The notes below the pieces were generated by a model. The model did no database searches. It worked only from the letters and a program-made list of their open reading frames with translations, and was not told where the DNA came from. From NCBI RefSeq assembly GCF_003330845.1, contig NZ_CP026121.1, positions 3,949,501 through 4,013,500 of the forward strand: a DNA stretch of 64,000 nucleotides. The letters are read 5' to 3'. Every line of letters starts with the position of its first letter. The first letter of the stretch is position 1. Of the stretch, positions 52,483-64,000 are shown piece by piece. The position numbers were made by a program, and so were the translations under genes. The DNA comes from Streptomyces sp. Go-475 (lineage in GTDB: Bacteria; Actinomycetota; Actinomycetes; Streptomycetales; Streptomycetaceae).

Positions 52483-53258
52483 CCACGGCGACCCTCCCCT
52501 ACCGCGTGACCCCGGCCCGCGTCCTGCGCTCCGAGTGGCACAAGTTCCGGACCCTGCGCTCCACCTGGATCACCCTCGCCGTCACGAGCCTCCTGACGGC
52601 CGCCATGGGCGCGGGCCTCGGCGCCGCCTACGACGGTTCCGGCGAAGGCGGCATGGACACCGTCATGTTCGTCCTCCTCGGCACCCAGTTCGCCACGATC
52701 AACCTGGGCGTGCTGGGCATCCTGGCCACCGCCGGCGAGTACTCCACCGGCCAGATCCGCGCCACGATGACCGCCGTCCCGCGCCGCCTGCCCGTCCTGT
52801 GGTCCAAGGCCGCCGTCCTGACCGCGACCGCCCTCCCCCTCACCCTGGCGACGAACCTCCTGACGTTCCCCCTCGCCCAGTCCTTCCTCACCGGCACCGA
52901 CCTGTCCGCCTCCCTCGGCGACCCCGGCGTCCTGCGCGCCCTCGCGGGCAACGCGGCCGGCCTCACCCTCCTCGCCGTCCTCGCCCTCGCCATCGGCGCC
53001 CTGCTCCGCTCCGTCCCGATGGCCATCGGCGCCTTCATCGGCCTGATCATGATCCTCCCGGAGGTCCTGGCGATGCTCCCGTACGACGCCGTGGACAACG
53101 CCGTCCGCTACTTCCCGGGCAAGGCCCTGGAGTCCCTCACCACAGCCCAGCCCATGCCCGGCACGGCCTCCCCGGGCGCCGCCCTGCTCGCCATGTTCCT
53201 GTGGACGGCGACGACCCTGGCCCTGGCCGCCTGGGCCCTGCGCCGCCGAGACGTCTGA
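52479..53258 (+). CDS. ABC-2 type permease
   Basis: Membrane protein of 259 residues with about six spans, coupled to the ATPase gene by ATGA. It contains the conserved RSEWHKFRTLRSTWITLA start and a TAGEYSTGQIRATMTAVPRR cytoplasmic loop characteristic of actinobacterial ABC-2 permeases. The partner ATPase lies upstream. Substrate unknown. Confidence 0.9.
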   Translation: MTTATLPYRVTPARVLRSEWHKFRTLRSTWITLAVTSLLTAAMGAGLGAAYDGSGEGGMDTVMFVLLGTQFATINLGVLGILATAGEYSTGQIRATMTAVPRRLPVLWSKAAVLTATALPLTLATNLLTFPLAQSFLTGTDLSASLGDPGVLRALAGNAAGLTLLAVLALAIGALLRSVPMAIGAFIGLIMILPEVLAMLPYDAVDNAVRYFPGKALESLTTAQPMPGTASPGAALLAMFLWTATTLALAAWALRRRDV

Positions 53259-53282
53259 CACCCGGCCCCGGAAACCCTCACC

Positions 53283-54527
53283 ATGGACCCCGTGACGACG
53301 GAAGACCGGGCGCCGGAGCCCCTCACCGAGTACGCCCACCGCCTCACCCGCCGGGTGCGCGCCTTCGACCACCGCCATCCGCTGCTGTGGGACCTGCACT
53401 TCACCGGCTTCTGGGTGACGGCCGCCCTGATCGACTACGTCGGCGGCGGCTGGAAGCACAACGCCCACAGCGTGGACGTCCCCGGTGGACTCCTCCTGGC
53501 TCTGAGCCTCGGCCTCTCGCTCCCCCTGCTCCGCCGCCGCACCCACCCGGGGGCCGCCCTCGCCGCGACGGTCCCCTTCGCCCTGGTCAACGCCTGGACC
53601 GGTGCCGCCCTCCAAGCGGCCCTGCTCCAACTGGTCCTCGTGTACCACCTGGCGCTGCGCCGCGCCCTGCGCAACCTGTGGTGGGCGACGGCCCTGGTGA
53701 TCGCCCCGGTCCTCGTATCCGTCGTCCGCCACGGCGAAGGCAGCTGGGACCAGCAGATCGGCTCCCAGCTGATGTCCATCACGGTGTCCGCCCTCATCGG
53801 CGTCACGGTCCGCACCCGCCGCAACTACACCGAGGCCCTGGAGGACCGCGCCCGCCGCCTGGAGCGGGAACGCGACCAGCAGGCCCAGCTCGCCACCGCC
53901 GCCGAACGCGCCCGCATCGCCCGCGAGATGCACGACATCATCGGCCACAACCTCTCCGTCATCACGGGCCTCGCCGACGGCGGCCGATACGCGGCCGCCA
54001 AGTCCCCGGAACGCGCCGCCCAGGCCCTCGACGCCATCGCCACCACCAGCCGCCAGGCCCTCACCGAACTCCGCCGCCTCCTCGACGTCCTCGGCGAGGA
54101 GGAGAAACAACAGGCGGACCTGACCCCCCAACCCGGCCTCACGGACCTCGACCAGCTCCTCGACGGCGTCCGCTCCGCAGGCCTCCCCGTCCGCACCACC
54201 ACGCACGGCAGCCCCACCCTTCCCATCGGCCGCCAGCTCACGGTCTACCGCGTCATTCAGGAAGCCCTCACCAACACCCTGAAACACGGCGGTCCCGACG
54301 CCACCGCGGACATAGAGCTGTCCTACGAGGAAAAGGGCGCGGTCACCGTCACGATCACGGACACCGGCAACGGCGGCCGCCCCCAGAACCTCGCGGGCGG
54401 TCGCGGACTACCGGGAATGCGCGAGCGAACCGCCCTCTACGGCGGCACACTTGAGGCCGGCCCTCGCCCCCACCCGGAACAGGGCTGGCGCGTCCGCCTA
54501 CACCTCCCGGAGGAAACCCCGCAGTGA
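53283..54527 (+). CDS. NarL-type sensor histidine kinase (HisKA_3)
   Basis: Kinase of 414 residues from ATG 53283. Four or five membrane spans in the first 175 residues without a large sensor loop, a coiled-coil linker (RRLERERDQQAQLATAAERARIAREMHD), the HisKA_3 His in REMHDIIGHNLSVI near 222, and HATPase_c with EALTNTLKHG and GGRGLPGMRERTALYGG. Intramembrane-sensing kinases of this form often pair with an adjacent ABC exporter, as here. Its stop overlaps the regulator gene by 4 bases (GTGA). Confidence 0.93.
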   Translation: MDPVTTEDRAPEPLTEYAHRLTRRVRAFDHRHPLLWDLHFTGFWVTAALIDYVGGGWKHNAHSVDVPGGLLLALSLGLSLPLLRRRTHPGAALAATVPFALVNAWTGAALQAALLQLVLVYHLALRRALRNLWWATALVIAPVLVSVVRHGEGSWDQQIGSQLMSITVSALIGVTVRTRRNYTEALEDRARRLERERDQQAQLATAAERARIAREMHDIIGHNLSVITGLADGGRYAAAKSPERAAQALDAIATTSRQALTELRRLLDVLGEEEKQQADLTPQPGLTDLDQLLDGVRSAGLPVRTTTHGSPTLPIGRQLTVYRVIQEALTNTLKHGGPDATADIELSYEEKGAVTVTITDTGNGGRPQNLAGGRGLPGMRERTALYGGTLEAGPRPHPEQGWRVRLHLPEETPQ

Positions 54528-55192
54528 CCACGGTCCTCATCGCCGACGACCAGCCCCTGCAGCGCTTCGGCTCCCGCATGCTCCTGGAGAGCCAGGACGA
54601 CATGACGGTCGTCGGCGAGGCGGCGAACGGCAGCGAAGCCGTCCGCATGGCGGCCGAGCTCCACCCCGATGTCGTCCTCATGGACATCCGCATGCCCGGC
54701 CTGGACGGCATCGAGGCGACCCGCCGCATCACCGCCGCGGGCGACCGCACCCGCATCCTGATCGTCACCACGTTCGACCTGGACGAGTACGCCTACGCCG
54801 GCCTCCGCGCGGGCGCCTCCGGCTTCCTGGTCAAGGACGCCCAGCCCGAGGAACTCCTGGCGGGCATCCGCGCGGTCGCCACCGGTGACGCGGTCGTCGC
54901 CCCGAGCCTGACCCGCCGCCTCCTCGACGCCTACGTCCACCACCTGCCGACCGACCCCTCGGCGGAGACGGATCAGGAAGACCCCCGCCTCTCCTCCCTC
55001 ACCGACCGGGAGCGCGAAATCCTGACGGTCATCGGCAAGGGCTGGACGAACACGGAGATAGCCACGCGCCTCCATCTCGCCGAGTCGACGGTGAAGACCC
55101 ATGTGGGTCGCATCCTCGCGAAAACGGGTTCCCGCGACCGCATTCAGGCGGTCATCCTGGCCTACGACACGAAGCTGGTCCAGCCGTCCTGA
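54524..55192 (+). CDS. NarL/LuxR-family response regulator
   Basis: Regulator of 222 residues, coupled to its kinase gene. The receiver shows IADDQPLQRF, phosphoacceptor Asp near 54 in VVLMDIRMPGLDG and Lys in LVKDAQ. The C-terminal LuxR HTH is TDREREILTVIGKGWTNTEIATRLHLAESTVKTHVGRILAKTG without break. It probably controls the exporter genes upstream. Transcription meets the rRNA operon terminator immediately after its stop. Confidence 0.95.
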   Translation: MTTVLIADDQPLQRFGSRMLLESQDDMTVVGEAANGSEAVRMAAELHPDVVLMDIRMPGLDGIEATRRITAAGDRTRILIVTTFDLDEYAYAGLRAGASGFLVKDAQPEELLAGIRAVATGDAVVAPSLTRRLLDAYVHHLPTDPSAETDQEDPRLSSLTDREREILTVIGKGWTNTEIATRLHLAESTVKTHVGRILAKTGSRDRIQAVILAYDTKLVQPS

Positions 55193-55197
55193 AACAC

Positions 55198-55230
55198 AAA
55201 AAGGCCCACACCGTAAGGTGTGGGCCTTTT
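55198..55230. terminator. bidirectional terminator between the regulator gene and the rRNA operon
   Basis: AAAAAGGCCCACACC, loop GTAA, GGTGTGGGCCTTTT: a 14-base stem with A- and T-runs on both sides, an intrinsic terminator in either direction. It ends the rRNA operon from the right and the two-component operon from the left. Confidence 0.92.
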
Positions 55231-55238
55231 CAATAATT

Positions 55239-55357
55239 GTTCGGCGGCGTCCTACTCTCCCACAGGGTCCCCCCTGCAGTACCATCGGCGCTGTAAGGCT
55301 TAGCTTCCGGGTTCGGAATGTAACCGGGCGTTTCCCCTACGCTATAACCACCGAAAC
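55239..55357 (-). rRNA. rrf: 5S ribosomal RNA
   Basis: The minus strand reads GTTTCGGTGGTTATAGCGT at the 5' end and ends ACGCCGCCGAAC, a 119-base 5S rRNA with complementary termini and the CCGAACCCGGAAGCTAAGCC loop. Confidence 0.95.
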
Positions 55358-55419
55358 ACTATGAAACTGTCAGCCGCACCACATGTGGCATGTGGGGCCG
55401 TTCGTGGTTTCAGAACCAA

Positions 55420-55436
55420 CACAGTGGACGCGAGCA
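55420..55436 (-). other. 3' half of the 23S processing stem
   Basis: CACAGTGGACGCGAGCA on the plus strand is an exact reverse complement of 58567-58583, flanking the other end of 23S. The two pair in the precursor to form the RNase III-type processing stem. The surrounding 55358-55441 is the 23S-5S spacer without other features. Confidence 0.8.
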
Positions 55437-55441
55437 ACTGA

Positions 55442-60385
<4,944 letters not shown>

Positions 60386-61016
60386 TGTGTACCGGTAATC
60401 CGGTCGACACCACGAGAGCGGAACAGTCAGGCGGAATAAGCCCGACCGTTCACAGCGTCCTCGCTGTGTTTTTTCAAAGGAACCTCGACCATCAGTGATC
60501 CGATGGACGGGGTATCAACATATCTGGCGTTGACTTTTGGCACGCTGTTGAGTTCTCAAGGAACGGTCGCTTCCTTTGTACTCACCCTCTCGGGCTTTCC
60601 TCCGGGCGCTTCCCTTCGGTCTTGCGTTTCCGACTCTATCAGATCTGTTCTCGATCCGATTTCCTCGGTGCTTTCCAGGTTCCCGCTTCCGCGTTTCCCT
60701 TTCCGGCGGTTCCGACTCTATCAGATCCTTTCGGGCCTGATTCCCAGTCAGTTGGGCTTGTCCTCGCGGCCCTTGGGCCGTTCCGACGTCTCCAACCTTA
60801 GCGCGGTCCCTCGGCGATTCCAAAATCGAAGCCAGTCGGAGTCGATCAGGTCGTCGAGTCCCAATTCGAATTGAATTCGGGCACGCCGAAATCAACCCCG
60901 TTGGGAGCGATCTTGCTAGTGGTTGGTGCCGCTCGTGCGGCGGAAGTGCTGTCGCAGAACCGTTACGTCTCCGCGGCAACCCGAAGAACTCTACGGATCA
61001 GCCAGAGGGCTGTCAA
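60386..61016 (-). promoter_or_regulatory. rRNA operon promoter and leader region with several promoters
   Basis: Reading the minus strand: a near-ideal vegetative promoter TTGACA-17-TAGAGT (61011-61016 and 60988-60993), preceded by a second TTGACA; TTGGAA-17-TAAGGT (60818-60823 and 60795-60800); and two CTGATAGAGTCGGAA modules (TAGAGT at 60715-60720 and 60633-60638) without a -35. This array of about four promoters is typical of Streptomyces rrn operons. The leader includes a short hairpin CACAGCG/CGCTGTG near 60452-60469. No protein-coding gene is supported here. Confidence 0.85.
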
Positions 61017-61047
61017 GTACCCGCTGTCAAGATCTTTTGCGTGGGCG

Positions 61048-61596
61048 TCAGTCCAGGTCGGAGAGGCGGCCGCCGGCGTCCGGCTGGGCGTGTTCCACCC
61101 GGCGCAGGAGCCGGGTGAGGACCTCGCCCAGCGTCGTGCGCTCCTCCGGGGACAGGTCCTGGAGCAGGTCTTCCTCGAAGACCGACGCCAGGCGCATCGC
61201 CTCCAGCCACTTCTCACGCCCCTCCGGTGTCAGCTCCACGATGACTCGAACGCGGTTGGACTCGTCTCGCTCACGGGTGACCAGTCCTTCGCCGACCATG
61301 CGGTCGATCCGGTGGGTCATCGCGGCCGGCGTCAGACCGAGGCGCTTGGCGAGGTCGCTGGGACCCAGTCGGTACGGGGCGCCGGAGAGGACGAGGGCCT
61401 TGAGGACTTCCCACTCGGCGTTGCTGATGTCCAGGGCCGCGGTCTGACGGCCGTAGGCGACGTTCATACGGCGGTTCAGGCGGGACAGGGCCGAGACGAT
61501 CTGCTCGACCTGGGGGTCGAGGTCCTGGAACTCGCGCTGGTACGCGGCGATCTGCTCTTCGAGGGTCGGCTCGCTGGGGCCGGGGGTGTCGCCCAT
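61048..61596 (-). CDS. MarR-family transcriptional regulator
   Basis: Regulator of 182 residues from ATG 61596. A winged HTH of MarR type covers about 55-140: ISNAEWEVLKALVLSG, LGPSDLAKRLGLTPAAMTHRIDRMVGEGLV, and the wing DESNRVRVIVELTPEG. It is divergent from an MFS transporter gene, the classic arrangement for ligand-relieved repression of an exporter. A 13-base repeat in the shared promoter is the likely operator. The rRNA promoter begins 32 bases after its stop on the same strand. Confidence 0.93.
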   Translation of the reverse strand: MGDTPGPSEPTLEEQIAAYQREFQDLDPQVEQIVSALSRLNRRMNVAYGRQTAALDISNAEWEVLKALVLSGAPYRLGPSDLAKRLGLTPAAMTHRIDRMVGEGLVTRERDESNRVRVIVELTPEGREKWLEAMRLASVFEEDLLQDLSPEERTTLGEVLTRLLRRVEHAQPDAGGRLSDLD

Positions 61597-61650
61597 GGGC
61601 CGCAGTATGGCATGGCCGCTCTTTGCCTTGAAGTCCTTGAATGTGTACTC

Positions 61651-61676
61651 TTTAGCTTCTAAGTTTAGCTTCGAAG
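61651..61676. promoter_or_regulatory. adjacent 13-base repeats, likely MarR operator
   Basis: TTTAGCTTCTAAG is followed directly by TTTAGCTTCGAAG; they differ by one base, and each contains a near or perfect palindrome (CTTCTAAG, CTTCGAAG). The site is in the 111-base divergent promoter region, less GC-rich than the surroundings. Confidence 0.75.
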
Positions 61677-61707
61677 TCTTCACTCCTAACTTGTGAGAGA
61701 GGTGAAC

Positions 61708-62985
61708 GTGACCAGGGCGATGGGCGCAGCGATGCGCCGGATCCACGTGGGCAACGCACTCAGCGCGTTCGGGCTCGGCTTCACGGTCCCGTATCTGTAC
61801 GTCTATGTGGCGCAGGTGCGGGGGCTGGGAGCCATGACGGCGGGTCTCGTGCTCGCCGTCTTCGCTGTGGCCGCGCTGGTGGTGCTGCCGTTCGCCGGGC
61901 GGGCCATCGTCCGGCGTGGCCCGCTGCCGGTGCTGCTCGCCGCCCTGGTCGCCGCCGCTCTGGGTGCGTTGAGTCTGGGGATCGCGAGCAGTGCGGCGGC
62001 CGTGCTGGTGTCGGCTTCCCTGCTGGGGGCCGGGCAGGCCGTGATGCAGCCGGCGCTGGCGACGATGATCGTGGACTGCTCCAGCGCGGAGACGCGGTCC
62101 CGGGCCTTCGCCCTGCAGTTCTTCCTGCAGAACCTCGGGCTCGGGGTGGGTGGTCTCATCGGCGGCCATCTGGTCGACGCGTCCAGTGCCGCGTCCTTCA
62201 CTCTGCTCTTCGCGATCGAGGCGGCGATGTTCCTGCTGCTGGTCGTGGTGATGACGACCGTGCGGATGCCGCACGCGCCGCGGATCGAGGGCGCCCCCGT
62301 GGCATCGGGGCGGGGCGGCTGGAAGCAGCTGATGGGCAACCGGGCCATGGTGCAGCTGTGTGTGCTGGGCTTCGTGCTGTTCTTCGCCTGCTACGGGCAG
62401 TTCGAGTCGGGGCTGAGCGCGTACGGGGTGGAGGCCGCCGGGATATCGACGTCCGCGCTGGGGACCGCGCTGGCCGCCAACACGTTGATGATCGTCGTCG
62501 CGCAGTTCGCCGTGCTGCGGTTCGTGGAGCGGCGTCGGCGGTCACGGGTGATCGCGGCCGTGGGGCTGATCTGGGCGGTGGCATGGGCCGTCGCCGGATA
62601 CGCGGGGCTCGGGCACGGCAGCCAGGAGATGGCGACGGCCGCGTTCGTGTCGACGTACGCGCTGTTCGGGCTGGGCGAGGCGATGCTGTCGCCGACCGTG
62701 GCCCCGCTGGTCGCCGATCTGGCGCCGGAGGGGATGGCCGGGCAGTACAACTCCGCCTTCGCCCTGGTGAAGCAGCTCGCGCTGGCCGTCGGGCCGGCGG
62801 TGGGCGGGCCGCTGGGGGCCTCGCTGCACGCGCCGTACATCGTGGCGTTCCTGGTGTTCTCCCTGGGGATCACGGTGCTTGCCGTGCGGTTGGGGCGGCA
62901 GCTGACCGACGTGCAGGATCATCCGTGGCGGGCGAGGAGCCGGGTCGTGGCGCGGGGCGGCGCTCCCGTTTCCGCGGACGTCTGA
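61708..62985 (+). CDS. MFS transporter
   Basis: Major-facilitator exporter of 425 residues. GTG 61708 follows GAGAGGTGAA; a GTG 15 bases upstream is less suitable. About 12 membrane spans in two halves, with the loop motif GRAIVRRGPLPVLLAALVAAA between TM2 and TM3 (motif A type) and its counterpart FVERRRRSRVIAAVG in the second half. Substrate unknown; regulation by the divergent MarR protein suggests efflux of a small toxic compound. Confidence 0.92.
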   Translation: MTRAMGAAMRRIHVGNALSAFGLGFTVPYLYVYVAQVRGLGAMTAGLVLAVFAVAALVVLPFAGRAIVRRGPLPVLLAALVAAALGALSLGIASSAAAVLVSASLLGAGQAVMQPALATMIVDCSSAETRSRAFALQFFLQNLGLGVGGLIGGHLVDASSAASFTLLFAIEAAMFLLLVVVMTTVRMPHAPRIEGAPVASGRGGWKQLMGNRAMVQLCVLGFVLFFACYGQFESGLSAYGVEAAGISTSALGTALAANTLMIVVAQFAVLRFVERRRRSRVIAAVGLIWAVAWAVAGYAGLGHGSQEMATAAFVSTYALFGLGEAMLSPTVAPLVADLAPEGMAGQYNSAFALVKQLALAVGPAVGGPLGASLHAPYIVAFLVFSLGITVLAVRLGRQLTDVQDHPWRARSRVVARGGAPVSADV

Positions 62986-62998
62986 TCCTCCGGGCCTG

Positions 62999-64000
62999 CT
63001 AGGGCGCCTGCGTGCGCGGCAGGGCGAACTCGCACCACACCGCCTTGCCGCCGCCCGGTGTGCGGCGGCAGCCCCAGTTCGAGGCGATCGTCGCGACGAT
63101 GGCGATGCCCCGGCCCGACTCGTCGCCCGGTTCCGCGCGGCGGCGTCTGGGGAGGTGGTCGTCGCCGTCGGTGACCTCGATGATCAGGCGTCTGTCCGTG
63201 CGGCGCAGGCGCAGGCGCATCGGTGGGGTGCCGTGCTGGAGGGAGTTGGCGACCAGTTCGCTGGTGGCCAGGACGCCCAGGTCGTGCAGGTCGGCGGGGA
63301 AGCGCCAGCTGGTCAGGACGCCGGAGGCGAAGGCACGCGCGCGTGGGGCCGCTTCCACTCCGCCGAGCAGCTCAAGGGCGGCGTTGCGGAACAGCTCGCC
63401 CTCGGGGCCGGTGCGGGCGGGGTGCTGGAGGACCAGGACGGCCACGTCGTCGTCGTGGTCGGGGGTCACGCCGGCCGAGCGGACCAGGCGGTCGCAGACG
63501 ACCTGGGGCGTGCCGGTGGCGCCGGCCAGGGCGCGCTCCAGGGCGGCGATGCCCTCGTCCAGGTCGGCGTCGCGGCGCTCCACCAGGCCGTCCGTGTAGA
63601 GGACGGCCGTCGAGCCGGGGCTGAGGGGGATCGAGCCTGAGGTGTGCATCCAGCCGCCGGTGCCGAGCGGGGGGCCGGTGGGTTCCTCGGCGCGCAGGAC
63701 CGTGCCGTTCTCGTCGCGGACCAGGATGGGGAGGTGGCCGGCCGAGGCGTAGACGAGTTTGCCCTCGTTCGGGTCGTGGACGGCGTACGCGCACGTGGCG
63801 ATCTGGTTGGCGTCGATCTCGGCCGCCAGGCCGTCGAGGAGCTGGAGGACCTCGTGCGGGGGCAGGTCGAGGCGGGCGTAGGCGCGGACCGCCGTGCGGA
63901 GCTGGCCCATGACCGCCGCCGCGCGGACGCCGCGGCCCATGACGTCGCCGATGACCAGGGCCGTGCGGCCGCCGCCGAGGGTGATGACGTCGTACCAGTC
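62999..64000 (-). CDS. SpoIIE-family phosphatase with C-terminal anti-sigma-type HATPase, 5' end outside window
   Basis: The frame is open to the last base of the window (334 codons visible). The N-terminal visible part is a PP2C/SpoIIE domain (GDVMGRGVRAA, ASAGHLPILV, VLYTDGLVERR, and DDDVAVLVL with metal-binding Asp). After a short linker comes an RsbW-like HATPase domain: TSELVANSLQHG (N box), VTDGDDHLP and GRGIAIV (G box). Such proteins switch anti-anti-sigma factors by dephosphorylation and kinase activity. GAF or PAS sensor domains, if present, would be upstream, outside the window. Confidence 0.92.
   Translation of the reverse strand, partial: DWYDVITLGGGRTALVIGDVMGRGVRAAAVMGQLRTAVRAYARLDLPPHEVLQLLDGLAAEIDANQIATCAYAVHDPNEGKLVYASAGHLPILVRDENGTVLRAEEPTGPPLGTGGWMHTSGSIPLSPGSTAVLYTDGLVERRDADLDEGIAALERALAGATGTPQVVCDRLVRSAGVTPDHDDDVAVLVLQHPARTGPEGELFRNAALELLGGVEAAPRARAFASGVLTSWRFPADLHDLGVLATSELVANSLQHGTPPMRLRLRRTDRRLIIEVTDGDDHLPRRRRAEPGDESGRGIAIVATIASNWGCRRTPGGGKAVWCEFALPRTQAP

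Noticed and set aside
60452..60475. Hairpin CACAGCG/CGCTGTG followed by a T-run, like a plus-strand terminator
   Set aside because: It lies in the rRNA leader with no plus-strand gene ending there; more likely a precursor RNA fold.

Overview
The window is chromosomal Streptomyces DNA. Third codon positions are almost all G or C, genes often start at GTG or TTG, stop/start overlaps of the ATGA or GTGA type are common, and the pst-ppk-mshD neighbourhood matches what I remember of the central S. coelicolor chromosome (roughly SCO4120 to SCO4157; this is recollection, not a search). No insertion sequence, prophage, integrase, tRNA or CRISPR array was seen.

Layout, left to right. 0-3 kb: 3' end of an HtrA-type protease and an OmpR/HK two-component pair (MprAB-PepD-like). 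3-10 kb: secreted proteins, namely a possible aerolysin-fold protein, a fused pectate lyase/pectin methylesterase, a GH5 glycanase, an LmeA-like protein and a 5'-nucleotidase. 10-18.4 kb: mshD, a GNAT enzyme, a PIN toxin-antitoxin pair, an Scr1-type regulator with its DUF397 partner, AraC/VOC/SRPBCC genes around a long palindrome, two decayed genes, a dienelactone hydrolase and a LysR regulator. 18.4-23 kb: an ECF sigma factor with a zinc-finger membrane anti-sigma candidate and an ABC exporter. 23-34 kb: phosphate genes ppk, CHAD, Nudix, pstSCAB, pit/DUF47, then csoR. 34-43 kb: lipoprotein, flavin oxidase, PAP2 phosphatase, lytic transglycosylase/NlpC enzyme, trypsin-like protease, SDR/TetR pair and a sedolisin. 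43.4-50.8 kb: a compact chromosomal type IV secretion-like operon. 50.9-55.2 kb: a GNAT gene and an ABC exporter with a NarL-type two-component system. 55.2-61 kb: a complete rRNA operon on the minus strand (16S-23S-5S). 61-64 kb: a divergent MarR/MFS pair and a truncated SpoIIE-type phosphatase/anti-sigma kinase.

Functional themes. Phosphate: a PHO box precedes pstS, and polyphosphate, low-affinity Pit uptake, 5'-nucleotidase and PAP2 genes cluster nearby. Envelope: at least eight exported hydrolases or lipoproteins. The most distinctive locus is the T4SS-like operon. It has a VirB4-like protein apparently split into two genes, a VirB6/TrbL-like membrane protein, a coupling-protein homologue whose P-loop looks degenerate, a translationally coupled 37-residue ORF, and no relaxase nearby. 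A BldD-box-like palindrome lies in a candidate promoter just upstream. Most coordinates come from open frames plus start-site inspection. rRNA ends are set by conserved terminal sequences and may be off by a few bases.
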